Shown here piece after piece: positions 11,116 through 23,468 of a stretch of 64,000 bases of DNA. The first letter of the stretch is position 1. Each line of letters opens with the position of its first letter. A program made the position numbers and the translations under genes. The notes under the pieces were generated by a model. The model had not been told where the DNA came from. It saw only the letters and a program-made list of their open reading frames with translations, and searched no databases. The stretch is from Thereva unica (lineage: Eukaryota; Arthropoda; Insecta; Diptera; Therevidae), in contig OX465283.1 in NCBI GenBank assembly GCA_949987705.1, positions 91,995,813-92,059,812 of the forward strand, read 5' to 3'.

Positions 11116-12350
11116 ATTTTTTTGCATCAGTCATCGTTCTTCTGGACAACTTAATAACAGGAAACACTGATCATCCTGAACATGACGCGAACTGATATCG
11201 TTACTGAAGGTAGAATAATTAAAATCATGAAAACGAAGAAAAACAATGTTCTTCAGCCCTCTCTATATTCAACAAAACTACCTATTTTTCCTAACGGTTC
11301 TGTCACAGTTACACTCTAAAAAAGACACAAATCAAAACCTTCAAATTGGTGCTTGTAGAAAACCTTTCTTAAGCTAGTAGGTAGGCATTCACTTCATTGG
11401 ATTCAAGTTAAAGCAGTGGACTCCCAAGTCCAAGGGCTGACCCTCATAATGGTTAATCAAGCCGAGGCACTATTCCGATTCATGCTGTGACAATTGTTAC
11501 CTAAACATTTGTTCTAATAGCAGTCGTCGGGATACAAATAACGTGAAAACTCAAAAGTCACCAGGATACAGAGGTTTAAATTTGCTGTAAGGATTCCTGC
11601 TGTGCTCTAAGAGCCACCCTAGTTGCATAAAGGACCGATACACTCCGAGTGATTCCTTGTCAAATGAGAGAATAAAAAAACAATTTCGACATTTCAGTTG
11701 CGGGTTTTGCTATTGCCTTTTGTATATCTCCAGATGTTTGTATGCCACTTTTACTTTTCGAACGATTTCAGATTTATTGCAACAAGCACATCTAGCCCTA
11801 GGGATGATTGGCCTCTTCTGTTCATAATTGACGATGACGGGGTGACTTTTGTATAGTGGGAAATATTTTGGCAGTTCAAAACGAGGCAAGTAATATGTCG
11901 TCAATAAGTTTCTGGATTTTTTTTTACAAAAATGTGTTTATTTGCTTTTGTTTGGAAAGGAACCATTTGTTGCCCTCTTCATTGTATGAATACCACAAAA
12001 GAATTAAAACATCATCAATAATCGGTTGGGATATTGGCTGCAGAAGAAAAATTTAGAAATTCTTACTTTCAGAACTTTTGATTAGGTACTTTCTTAGTGT
12101 ATGAGCGTTTTCGTAGTGAAGATTGAAAATAACATTACCGTAAATAAGTTAACTAAGAGGGAGCGCCAGTTCAAGCACCACAGGGTATGAAATTTCTTGC
12201 CTAGAATTAAATTATCTACTAAAATACTAGTGAGAAATTTTGTGGTCAAATGAATAATTAAGTAGTTATAAGCCTTAGAACACAAAAATTAGTCACAATA
12301 TTTTCTTTTAAGGCTATAACTTTTTTTCCCTCAACTTTAACAAAAAAAAA
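11116..12350. other. Unassigned AT-rich DNA
   Basis: No recognisable gene. A minus-strand open frame at 11904-11710 contains two CxxC-like pairs (ARCACCNKSE) but nothing else diagnostic. An A-rich run immediately precedes the family-S repeat at 12351. Confidence 0.35.
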
Positions 12351-12724
12351 ACTAGTTGGGATGTGGGTTTGACCCCTTCGGTCCACACGATGAACTTCCC
12401 AGTATGATGAACGAAGATGGAATAAACTGACTTCTTACAAAATAGTTATACGTTTGGCACTATTGGAAAATTGGCTAGTATCCGAATTGATGACAAAGCA
12501 ATCCCGAGAGAAGCTAGTTAAAATAACTATAATAGTAGTAAATCCACAAGATTTATCTAGAGAATTTGTTTTTCCTGAACGTTAGCAAACAAACATTTCC
12601 TCCGTATTCCGTTCGTTGCACTAAAGCGGGTGTTCAAATTCGTAGGGAGCGTGCTGAAGCGCCGTGGACAAACTGAGAAGCGAATGACTTCATTTGGAAA
12701 TTCCAAAGCTTTCCGGAAGTATTA
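12351..12724 (+). repeat. Family-S repeat, copy 1 (first part)
   Basis: It begins ACTAGTTGGGATGTGGGT, then GACCCCTTCGGTCCACACG and AACTTCCCAGTATGATGAACG, the same beginning as the copies at 29954 and 43387 and the inverted ends of the copies at 37708 and 40049. The homologous sequence continues to the hAT insertion at 12733 and resumes at 17398. Downstream parts (GCTAACGTTCAGG, AAAGCGGGTGTTC) match copies at 30180 and 39750-39815. Confidence 0.7.
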
Positions 12725-13044
12725 GCAAAACTCAGTGGCGGCTCCTGCCTCTAAGATTTGGTGGGGCTTGAGAATTGATTTTGTAAAAAGGAATTTAACT
12801 CTATTCGTTGCTATCAAATTTAGGCCTATCCCACTAATTTTAAGAATATAAGCTCAACTTCTTTGGAAAACGAATAAAATAAAGGAATAAAAGAATAAAA
12901 TATTTAACAAAACAAAAATTCAACAAATCAGTAAAAGAAAAAAGAGAAATTAAACTGTTTTATGTAAATACTCGGTCCGATGTTCTTTTTGATGCGTGAA
13001 CAATTCAATAGCTTTTCATTACAATTTGGAATCTCGGGAATATA

Positions 13045-13620
13045 TATATTTATTACATATTGATAATGTAATCTGTTAATTCTGTTTCATCAGATTGAAC
13101 ATACACAAACTTTTGCTTGAAATTCAGATTTCAGTTTATCTAGATAAACCTGTAAACAGCATTCAAGTAACTAATTTTTGAAGCGTTTAACGATTTGATT
13201 ATTCTTCAAGTAGTCATCGAATGTGATATCTATTGATCTGTTTTATGTAACCATATCAGGAAATATTCCTCGATTACTGCTTGATTCGCATTCATCGTGG
13301 CCAGTAAGAGTAAAATTGTGACCACCGCAAAACTTTAAGATATCTAAATTTTGACTCAATACTTGACGATTATTTATATTTCGCTATAGAACTCGCTTAT
13401 CCTGCATCGATCAGTGCGATAATATTGACCAACCAGAAGGTTTGGTAATTTAAATCATTTTTTAAATTCGTAGCGCCTGTTTCATGGATTTTAATTTTTT
13501 CCGATACATGTTTTAAATCCCGGATACCGCCTTTTGTCCAAGCCGATTTTCCTCTAAAAAAACCGCAAGAAAAACAAGACAATGAATTTTTTTCTATTCT
13601 AATCGTAAACCATTTCTTTT
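13045..13620 (-). pseudogene. hAT transposase relic, TTF-finger/ZMYM1-like N-terminal half
   Basis: Reading 13582 to 13397 gives CFSCGFFRG then SAWTKGGIRDLKHVSEKI, H-E-T and FWLVNIIALIDAG, the TTF-type zinc finger region of ZMYM1-like hAT transposases. Further down, with stops and frame changes, come ILKFCGGHNFTLTGHDE (about 13340-13290), a YLDKLKSEFQAKV block (about 13150-13105) and QSDETELTDYI (about 13095-13060). In intact relatives these run in this order toward the catalytic core. The C-terminal half is missing before the left TIR at 12733. Non-functional. Confidence 0.75.
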
Positions 13621-13759
13621 TTGGAACACCCGACCAAAATTTTCTACTTTAGTATTTTGCAGTGCAAATTAATTTAAAATCAAATGATTGATGCGGCCCT
13701 AAACGTTTAATTTCTAATTTGCTTCTAATAACGAAAGAGAAATTTTTTCTTCAATAAAT

Positions 13760-15606
13760 TATATACGTGATTCATTTGAAGCAAAAACAAAAATTGAATC
13801 AATATAAATCTAACTGGTCAAGTAGTGAGTCTTCCTCGATTTGCAACATGTTTGCTTCATTCTTTCATCAATCTTTCACCCCTTCTAATTTTCAGCCTAA
13901 TGACAATAATTTTCGTCACATAACTCTACACCGAGAGGCTACTAGTTTGTCTCTCTCAATCTCCATTGACGATATCATGAAACATATTGATGAACTCCCA
14001 TACGATTTCACTTCCGGCCCTGACGGTATCCCTCCTGCTGTCCTTAAATCCTGTGTGGAGGCTCTCCAGTGTCCACTGAAAACCCTTTTTCAAAAGTCCC
14101 TGGATAAAGGGTACTTCCCTACTCTTTGGAAGAATTCGTTCATAATTCCTATTCACAAAAGTGGTAGCAAGAACGAAATATCGACCTACAGACCAGTTGC
14201 CAAGCTGTCTGTCATACCGAAGCTTTTTGAATCAATCATTTATTCTGCAATCGTGCCCATCTGCAAAAAACTTATTTCTACAAACCAACATGGTTTTCTT
14301 CCAGCTCGTTCCACTACCACCAATCTCCTTGAATTCACTTCCCATACTGTTGAAGGCTTCGTTTCCGGTTGCCAAACTGATTGTGTTTACACTGATATCA
14401 GTAAGGCATTTGACAAGCTTTCCCACTCCATTATACTTTTTAAACTAAAGAAGTTAGGTTTCCCTGAAGCCCTTCTATTATGGTTCCAGTCCTACTTAGC
14501 TGACAGGACCTACCAAGTCCTTTTCCGTGGTTCCAAATCCGCGACCATTGAGGCGTCATCCGGTGTCCCTCAAGGCAGTCATCTTGGCCCTATCCTCTTT
14601 ATTCTTTCTATTGATGATATTGTTACCTTGCTAAGACACTGCAGAATCCTGATTTATGCTGATGACATCAAATTGTACCGTCACGTAAAGAGTATGGAGG
14701 ACTGCAAACTTTTGCAAGTCGACCTCGACACCTTTTACTCTTGGTGCGCTAACAACAACCTGGTTCTTAATATTAGTAAATGCGAAGTCATGACTTTTTG
14801 TAGGCGACGTGATCCTATAATTTATAACTACTAATTTTCTAGTGAGGGTGTCCCCCGTGTTAATTTTGTCAAAGATCTCGGGATTGGATTTGACACCAAG
14901 CTGGACTTTTCTACTCATATCAACTATATTTCTTCCAAGAGCAGCTTAGTCTTGGGTTTTATAAAAAGGTGGTCCAAAGAATTTAACAGCACCCTGATCA
15001 CTAAGCACCTCTACATTTCCCTTGTCAGACCTTTACTTGAATATGCGTCCCAGGTTTGGTCTCCTCACTATTCTTCGCATGTTGGAAAAAATGAGTCGGT
15101 TCAACGTAGGTTCGTCCGATTCGCATTGAATCACCTTCCTTGGGAAGACCCTTTAATTCTTCCACCATATGAATACCGACTTAAGTTACTCAACTTAAAC
15201 ACTCTTCACAAGCGCCGTGAGGTGGCCGATATTGTTTTCGTCCACCAGCTTCTTAATGGACGTGACGACTCAGGTTTTCTAAGGCGCCGTGCGTCGTTTA
15301 GAGAAAGCCGATACAATCTAAGAGGACCACCGCTCTTACACATCAACTCCTCTAACACCAATTATGGCCGATTTGAGCCTGTTAATCGCATGTTCATTAA
15401 TGTAATTAAAAATATTAATGTTTTTAGCGTGAGCACTAACAAATACCTGCTTAAAAGGAGTCTATTTGTTGTCTCATGACTGTTTATGTGTTTTGCATAC
15501 AACTGTTATTGGTACTTAATCTTTTATGTTTGCATGTCTCAGCTGAGCCACGGCAGTGGTAAATATTTCTCAGTCCTGCTGGGAAGTGCGCTTTCTGCGT
15601 TAGAAG
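13760..15606 (+). mobile_element. 5'-truncated non-LTR retrotransposon (Jockey/CR1-like)
   Basis: The reverse transcriptase frame runs from about 13767 to 15479 with a single in-frame stop, TAA at 14832-14834; the same frame continues (KDLGIGFDTKLDF) after it. Blocks in order: SGPDGIPPAVLK, YRPVAKLSVIPKLFE, QHGFLPARST, YTDISKAFDKLSH, SGVPQGSHLGPILF, and the catalytic IYADDIKLY. The C-terminal part has LVRPLLEYASQVW and a SVQRRFVRFAL block typical of LINE connectors. The endonuclease domain is lost by 5' truncation near 13760. The 3' end runs into GAAGGGATATA repeats that grade into a (TA)n tract, so the tail may be a simple repeat rather than poly(A). Confidence 0.85.
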
Positions 15607-15608
15607 GG

Positions 15609-15617
15609 ATATATATA

Positions 15618-15689
<72 letters not shown>
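15609..15689. repeat. (TA)n microsatellite
   Basis: An almost pure AT dinucleotide tract, interrupted once by AGAAGGG near 15620-15627. It abuts the 3' end of the LINE and the left end of the next TIR element. Confidence 0.95.
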
Positions 15690-16666
<977 letters not shown>

Positions 16667-17396
16667 AGAGTTTCATGCTTAGTTGAAAAGTGCGCCTTCT
16701 GTGCTACAAGGGTTAACTCTTGATTTAAAAAAATAATCTAAGAAAAATATATATACAGGTATATATTAAAAGATGGTATATTAATATTTAACAAATAGTT
16801 AAATAACTAATAATTTAATACATACTAATTATTGGTGAATAATTCAATATATATCTACCGTAATTTTGCAATCACTTAAATATACTTGAAACTTTCAGTT
16901 AAAATTCAATCTCCAATTAGCCATTTTTAGAATAAGAATTTCTCTTTTTACTACTTATTACTAAATTGATATCCAAATATTTGGTACGGACTAAATAAAA
17001 GCAGCCCTTCAGGTATATAAAACCCACAAGTGTAAAACAAGTTTCTAAATGTTCGTCCAATTAGTATAAAATGCAGGTAAAATTCCTTTAGAAATATAAT
17101 CAAGAGAACTAAAAGAACGAATCGAAATTATTTTGATAGAGGGAAGAGAAATTAGAGTTCTTCTTTCTTTTTGTTTTTTTATTAGGGCTGTTTTTGATAC
17201 TTTTTTTATGAAGTTCAACTTCGAATTTTTTTGTGGGGTATTATTTTGATATTTTTTAAGAAATTGTAATAAATTCCAAAAAAAATTGCGTTGCCTCTTT
17301 GCAAAAATGAAAATAATTAAAAATGTATGATTATGATTTAATCGATAATTTCTGGTGGGGCTAAGCCCCACTAGCCTCTAAGGACGAGCCGCCACT
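16667..17396. other. Interior and right end of the hAT element
   Basis: The start (16686-16718, AAAGTGCGCCTTCTGTGCTACAAGGG) resembles the LINE 3' end at 15588-15610, suggesting a second LINE tail or a duplicated one. The rest is AT-rich and holds no recognisable coding sequence. The final 130 bases are duplicated at about 18824-18962. Confidence 0.5.
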
Positions 17397-18818
17397 GGCA
17401 AAAGTGTAACTGTTAAGTACTTGTCAGACTTGACCAAAAAGAAAAAAAAATGCGGTAATTACTGGCAATCCCGGGATGAAACGAAATTTCCTGAAACTGT
17501 ATCACGCGTAGAAAACAATTCCCCGTCAAAAAGTGCTAATCCAAGGTTTGAAAAATTCGCGCTGTTTGTAAAATGTAACGAAATGTTTGCACGATTTTTA
17601 AAGGTTGTCGGATTTTGACAAGTGATGTTTTGTTGGAAGGCTATCGCTGAGCAGAACCCAACAAATATCACTTCGTTTAGAACTGGTCTCATTCCATCGA
17701 GTTTATTAGATATTAGCAAAACTTGTCAATTTAAGGTTTTTCTGACTATTAGCCGAAGTTTTTCTATTTAAACAAAAAAGGCCGGACCGAATATTATGAA
17801 ATTTTTTTCAGAGCATTTCTTCGTTAATATTCTTTTTTCGGCACCTCAATGAAGTCGATATAGTTTTTAGTTCGCGTGACCACATCCGTACGCACAAACA
17901 CACATTTTGAACGTATTTTCATCTTTCAAGGCCCCAGGGGCATTTTAAGCAAAAAATTGGTAGGAAGTATGTGTGTGTGTGTGTGCGTACGTATGAGGTC
18001 ATTTTTTCCTGCACGATATCGCGCGAACCAAAAACGATCTCGACTTTATTGAGGCGTCGTTCGAAGCGTATTAACCGAAATATGATCTGAAAAGATTTTC
18101 ATAAAATTCGGTCGAGCCGTTTTTTTGTTTAAGCGGCGTAAGTGATTTTTGTAAATGCACGATATCGCCCGAACCACGAAAGATATTGATTTACTTGAAG
18201 TGCCGTTCGAAGCGTATTAGCGACAATATAATCTGAAAAGATTTTTTATAATATTCGGTCAAGCGGTTTTTTGGTTTAAATGACATAAGTGATTTTTGTA
18301 TCTGCACGATATCGCGCGAACTATAAAAGATATCGACTTAGTTGTTCGAAGAGTATTAACCAAAATACGATCTGAAAAGATTTTCATAAAATTCGGTCGA
18401 ACCGTTTTTTTTAATTAAGCGGCGTAAGTGATTTTTGTACCTGCACGATACCGCACGAACTAAAAACTATATCGACTTCATTGAGGTGCCGAAAAAAGAA
18501 TATTAACAAAGAAATGCTCAGAAAAAAATTTCATAATATTCGGTCGGGCCTTTTTTGTTTAAATAGAAAAACTTCGGCTAATTGTCAGAAAGACAAGTTT
18601 TGCTAATATTTAATAAGCTCGATGATGATCTTCCGAGGAACAAATGGCATATAGAGTCATCATTGATGTGATCAAAAGCGCAGACGTCAGGATTAGAAAA
18701 GCAACGGTCAGAACATGGGATGAGGTATTTGGAAGGTCAGTGAGCAAACTCGCAGTACTTGGAGGATTGCACATACCTAATGCTAAGCAAGTTTGAAAGC
18801 TTTCAATGTAAATATTTT
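17258..18818 (+). repeat. Tandem segmental duplication, unit 1
   Basis: This 1.56-kb unit covers the hAT right end, family-S sequence with inverted arrays of ~145-bp repeats, and a 50-codon open frame (18644-18796). It is repeated from about 18819 at an offset of 1564-1565, nearly identical up to 19624, and then, after the Transib-like insertion, from 23692 to about 24450 at offset 5631. The shared hAT end shows that the duplication followed the hAT insertion. Confidence 0.85.
17398..18610. repeat. Family-S repeat with inverted ~145-bp repeat arrays
   Basis: The copy resumes after the hAT element. From 17398 to about 17900 it has the orientation of copy 1. Near 17910-17940 it switches: the block CGTATTTTCATCTTTCAAGG starts an oppositely oriented array. 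CACGATATCGC-type boxes then start at 18012, 18158, 18305 and 18444, giving units of 146, 147 and 139 bases. The end (18560-18610) inversely matches 17725-17775. The result is a foldback arrangement with a (TG)n tract at 17972-17988. Confidence 0.7.
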
Positions 18819-19761
18819 TTTTAGAAATTGTAATAAATTCCAAAAAAAAATTGCGTTGCCTCTTTGCAAAAATGAAAATAATTAAAAATGTATGATTATG
18901 ATTTAATCGATAATTTCTGGTGGGGCTAAGCCCCACTAGCCTCTAAGGACGAGCCGCCACTGGCAAAACTGTAACTGTTAAGTACTTGTCAGACTTGACC
19001 AAAAAGAAAAAAAAATGCGGTAATTACTGGCAATCCCGGGATGAAACGAAATTTCCTGAAACTGTATCACGCGTAGAAAACAATTCCCCGTCAAAAAGTG
19101 CTAATCGAAGGTTTGAAAAATTCGCGCTGTTTGTAAAAGGTAACGAAATGTTTGCACGATTTTTAAAGGTTGTCGGATTTTGACAAGTGATGTTTTGTTG
19201 GAAGGCTATCGCTGTGCAGAACCCAACAAATATCACTTCGTTTAGAACTGGTCTCATTCCATCGAGTTTATTAGATATTAGCAAAACTTGTCAATTTAAG
19301 GTTTTTCTGACTATTAGCCGAAGTTTTTCTATTTAAACAAAAAAGGCCGGACCGAATATTATGAAATTTTTTTCAGAGCATTTCTTCGTTAATATTCTTT
19401 TTTCGGCACCTCAATGAAGTCGATATAGTTTTTAGTTCGCGTGACCACATCCGTACGCACAAACACACATTTTGAACGTATTTTCATCTTTCAAGGCCCC
19501 AGGAGCATTTTAAGCAAAAAATTGGTAGGAAGTATGTGTGTGTGTGTGTGCGTACGTATGAGGTCATTTTTTCCTGCACGATATCGCGCGAACCAAAAAC
19601 GATCTCGACTTTATTGAGGCGTCGCACAGTGGGCGGAAACGATCAAAATTACGCGCGGGGCAGAAAAAAACGTCCAAATTAAGTCTTTCTTTTTTTTAAA
19701 TACTCGTTATTATGTCCGCTATCTTGTATCACTGCGGAAATCCAAATTTATAGGGGTAAAA

Positions 19762-19941
19762 ACCACCCCTAAAGCGGTCAACCCACCCCCAAGCAGGCTA
19801 ACCTACCTAACCCTGGGCAGAGCGACTTCTATCAACTTGGTTTATTAACAAATATGCATTCCTTAAGAACAGACAGGCCCTTACCACAGACCCTTACAAC
19901 CCTTAAAAACCACCCCTACCAACCCCCAAGCAGGCTAACCT
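19762..19941 (+). repeat. 147-bp duplication inside the Transib-like element
   Basis: ACCACCCCT...CCCCCAAGCAGGCTAACCT at 19762-19804 recurs at 19909-19941. The following block at 19800-19863 recurs after the LINE at 23464-23527 with 4 mismatches in 64 bases. The simplest reading is an older 147-bp tandem duplication whose second unit was split by the LINE, with AACCT (19937-19941 and 23464-23468) as a possible 5-bp target duplication. Confidence 0.6.
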
Positions 19942-22900
19942 GGACCTGGACGTGGAGTCTGGACTGTGCCTCGGTGAAGTGCGGGCGTGTGTTGTCGCCA
20001 GTCCCATTACACCGCAAAAAAAAAAGAAATAAATAAACCGCAATAAACAATAAATATATAATCGCAAAACAACACAAAGAAAAAACATATAACACAAACA
20101 AAACTTAATATATCCACCAAAATAATAACATAAACCACAAAAAACAATAACATAAAAAATTAATAATAACGAAAAAACTAAGTGAAGGCCACCAACAACA
20201 ACAACAATAACCGAAGGACCGACGGACAACAAGTAAGTCTCCTCCACCCGCTTCCCGCGCTTCCTGCCGGTCGCTCCGGCGCTGCAGCCTTAATCGGTCA
20301 GCTGATGGGAGTCGTCTTGTTTTAGCAGGCATAACACTGCAACAAGACTATTCCCGTTAGCTCCGATGGATGCATCGCCGGTGCGGCCGGCAACAAATGA
20401 GGTCATGGACCTCACGCAAAACAGTCCCCAATGTGACAATGATTTTATAATCAATTTTTGTAACATTCGGGGACTGAATGCGAACTTCCTGGCCGTTACG
20501 TGCGAGTTACTCCTCCATACCCCTGCTATTTTCGCACTGAGTGAAACCCAAGTGTTACCAGATATTGATTTAGATCGATTTCAGGTGACAGGGTATAATT
20601 TAGTGCACAACTTTTCCGCCCATAGGGGATTAGCCATATATATTAGGAATGACGTGGCCTTTCAGAAGGTGTACAGTAGTACATCCCCTGATTTTAATCA
20701 TCTTTGGATTAAAATAATTATCCATAGCCACGTCATATTTTTCTGTTTTCTATATAGGAGTCCTAATATTAGTAATGAGGCCACCACCGCAGCCTTCGAT
20801 GCTATTTCTGAACAGATTTCCGGATTTTTATTTTCCCACCCGGAAAGCGAAATCATTGTTGCGGGTGATTTCAACGTTCACAATGTTCATTGGCTAAATT
20901 ACTCAAATGGCACCAGTGTTCCTGGCAAAGACGCCGAGCTCTTTGCGAGCCTCAACAACTTGCACCAAATTGTCAAATGTCCGACGAGAGTCCCTGATAT
21001 TCCAGGTCAAGGAGCCCATCTCCTTGACCTGTTTCTTACTTCCCATCCGACGCGGTACTCCATCAAGGTTAGCTCACCCCTTGGCAACTCGGACCATAAA
21101 CTAATTAGCGCTTATTTCCCATATCCATCCTCGACCACAACCACCACAGCTCCTAAAAGAACTGTGTGGCACTATGGGAAAGCCAACTGGTTGGGTCTTA
21201 TTCGCTTCTTCCAGGCCACTGACTGGGATATGTGTTTCCGTAATGCCAATGCGAACTATGCGGCCCTCTGTGTCACCAAAATTATTCGAGCGGGTATGCG
21301 CTTGTTCATCCCTCACTCTACCAAATCTGTGAAGCCTAGGCCGAACAAATGGTTCAATGGGGAATGTATGAACGCAATCAAAGCTAAAGAAGCCGCCTAT
21401 AGAGCATACAGACGTTCGCCTAATGAGCTACTTCGTCGTGAGTACGTCAAACTTAGAAACTCCTGTAACTCCATCATCAGGAAAGTCAAATCATCATTTG
21501 ATGATAGATTGAGAAGTAAGATTCTTAACTCCACTACAGGCAGCAAAAACTTCTGGTCCTTGGTAACTGCCATCAAGAAGAATTTTACTTCCTCCTCAAC
21601 ACCTCCTTTTATTCACAACAAGGAAGTGATAACAGAAAGCAAACCCAAGGCCGACCTATTAGCTTCTCTGTTCGCCGCAAATTCTTCTTTACCCGATGCT
21701 GCTATGTCACCCCCCACTCTCGAGAATACCACCCACTCAATGGACGGAGTTCACTTCAGGACTCGCGAGGTGTTTAGGTGTCTCAGGGAGCTCGACGCCA
21801 ATAAATCCACTGGTCCCAACAAAATCCCCCCTATGGTACTTAAAAAATGTGCCTCACCTTTGGCTAAACCTCTGCGCAAACTTTTTGCCCTGTCTTACTT
21901 CTCCGGAGTGTATCCCGACTCTTGGAAACTAGCTCATGTTCAGCCAATCCCAAAAAAAGGTGAAGCCAGCGACCCCTTAAACTACCGCCCAATAGCAATT
22001 ACTTCTGTTCTCTCCAAAATCATGGAGACAATAATCAATAAAAAGCTGATGAAATATCTAGAATCCAACCAAATTATACACGACAGGCAATACGGCTTCA
22101 GATCTAAACGGTCTACTGGCGATCTGCTTGTGTGTTTAACCGAGCGTATCAACCAAAGCATTCACAGCTTTGGTGAGTCTAGCCTGGTTGCTCTAGATAT
22201 ATCAAAGGCTTTTGACAGAGTATGGCACCCAGCTCTGTTGAATAAACTCCAAGCTATTGGTATACACTTAGTTCTAAGGAACTGGATTAAGAGCTTTCTT
22301 TCATGCCGTTCAATCAAGGTAGTATTGGATGGCGTCGAATCCAACCCCCACGCCATTTCGGCCGGAGTTCCCCAGGGGTCAATTCTCTCACCCGCACTTT
22401 TTCTAATCTTCATTAATGATCTGCTCTCAATCCCCTCCAACCCACTTCACTGCTTCGCTGATGACGGTACTCTGAATTTCTCTTACTCCTTCGACAATAT
22501 AAGACAAGCACGTGCCAGACCTTGTCTTTACCACCGTCAACTGATGTCGGCTTCGATCAACCGGGATATCGAATCGATTCTTCATTGGGGCGAAATGAAC
22601 CGAGTCGAATTCAATGCCACAAAAACGAAGCACTGTCTGATCTCCAACAAAAATTGTACCGACCTTCCTCCTGTCTCGGTGGATGGAGTGAATCTAACGG
22701 CTGACTCAACTCTCAACATCCTAGGGGTAACTTTAACGGAGCATCTGCGATGGAACGATCACATATTCCAAATCGCCAAACAAGCCTCCCAATGCCTTGG
22801 ATTTCTCAAGAGATGCAAGTTCCTCCTCCAGCCAGCCGCATTGGCTACAATATACAAATCCTACATTCGGCCGCGCCTCGAATACAACTCACATATCTGG

Positions 22901-23433
22901 GCAGGCGCCCCAAAAACCACCTTGGCCTGTCTCGACAAGGTGCAAAATCGTGCCCTTAAACTCATTGGTGATGGCCCCTTTCGCGCCTCCATAGACACCT
23001 TGAGCCACCGTAGGAATGTAGCAGCCCTCTCCATACTTTATCGCTATTACCATGGCGACTGTTCCACCGAAATTCAGGACCTCCTGCCTGCACGGCAACA
23101 CTTTTCCCGCAACACAAGACTAGCCCGCTCGGCTCACCCCCATACCCTACAGCCCCCTCGTTCACGCACAATACGGTTTAGAAGTTCGTTTATGAATAGA
23201 ACAATTCGACTGTGGAATAATCTCCCGCAGTCAGTATTTCCGAACTCGTACAATACCTTAGAGTTCAAACGTGAGGTCCATCGTCATTTTCTTCTACACC
23301 CTCCAGACCCCCTCTAACCTTTTCTATTCTCCTCTATTCTTCAAACCAAGCTTACTACTAGACATTGCACCATGAACTGAACGACATGACGGACTGGTAG
23401 TACAAAGGGTTACACCTAAGCTTGGTTTTTTCA

Positions 23434-23465
<32 letters not shown>
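19942..23465 (+). mobile_element. Apparently full-length single-ORF non-LTR retrotransposon
   Basis: The element runs from about 19942 to an A-run at 23437-23465. It has a roughly 420-base leader without a gag-like ORF1, one long ORF (20366-23317) and a 3' UTR of about 120 bases before poly(A). A possible AACCT target duplication flanks it. A second, broken copy of the same family is at 53233-58631, and a 106-bp piece at 47020-47125. It is nested in the Transib-like element, so it was either carried by it or inserted after it. Confidence 0.8.
20366..23317 (+). CDS. Non-LTR retrotransposon endonuclease/reverse transcriptase (intact ORF)
   Basis: The 983-residue protein nicks target DNA and reverse-transcribes its own RNA there (target-primed reverse transcription, in the nucleus). 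Residues about 28-250 form an apurinic-type endonuclease: NIRGLN, LSETQ, AGDFNVHNVHW (about 166-176) and the catalytic NSDHK (D243, H244). Reverse transcriptase spans about 480-760: GPNKIPPMVLK, YRPIAITSVLSKIME, QYGFRSKRST, LDISKAFDRVWH (D611), AGVPQGSILSPALF and FADDGTLNF (D699, D700). The C-terminal connector includes YIRPRLEYNSHIWAG and LWNNLPQSVFP. No RNase H domain is evident. All catalytic residues are present and there is no stop or frameshift, so it could be functional. The clade (CR1/Jockey group) is uncertain. Confidence 0.93.
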   Translation: MDASPVRPATNEVMDLTQNSPQCDNDFIINFCNIRGLNANFLAVTCELLLHTPAIFALSETQVLPDIDLDRFQVTGYNLVHNFSAHRGLAIYIRNDVAFQKVYSSTSPDFNHLWIKIIIHSHVIFFCFLYRSPNISNEATTAAFDAISEQISGFLFSHPESEIIVAGDFNVHNVHWLNYSNGTSVPGKDAELFASLNNLHQIVKCPTRVPDIPGQGAHLLDLFLTSHPTRYSIKVSSPLGNSDHKLISAYFPYPSSTTTTTAPKRTVWHYGKANWLGLIRFFQATDWDMCFRNANANYAALCVTKIIRAGMRLFIPHSTKSVKPRPNKWFNGECMNAIKAKEAAYRAYRRSPNELLRREYVKLRNSCNSIIRKVKSSFDDRLRSKILNSTTGSKNFWSLVTAIKKNFTSSSTPPFIHNKEVITESKPKADLLASLFAANSSLPDAAMSPPTLENTTHSMDGVHFRTREVFRCLRELDANKSTGPNKIPPMVLKKCASPLAKPLRKLFALSYFSGVYPDSWKLAHVQPIPKKGEASDPLNYRPIAITSVLSKIMETIINKKLMKYLESNQIIHDRQYGFRSKRSTGDLLVCLTERINQSIHSFGESSLVALDISKAFDRVWHPALLNKLQAIGIHLVLRNWIKSFLSCRSIKVVLDGVESNPHAISAGVPQGSILSPALFLIFINDLLSIPSNPLHCFADDGTLNFSYSFDNIRQARARPCLYHRQLMSASINRDIESILHWGEMNRVEFNATKTKHCLISNKNCTDLPPVSVDGVNLTADSTLNILGVTLTEHLRWNDHIFQIAKQASQCLGFLKRCKFLLQPAALATIYKSYIRPRLEYNSHIWAGAPKTTLACLDKVQNRALKLIGDGPFRASIDTLSHRRNVAALSILYRYYHGDCSTEIQDLLPARQHFSRNTRLARSAHPHTLQPPRSRTIRFRSSFMNRTIRLWNNLPQSVFPNSYNTLEFKREVHRHFLLHPPDPL

Positions 23466-23468
<3 letters not shown>

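Noticed and set aside
19903..20332. Minus-strand open frames in the LINE leader
   Set aside because: Hydrophobic, low-complexity frames antisense to an A/C-rich leader; no support as genes.
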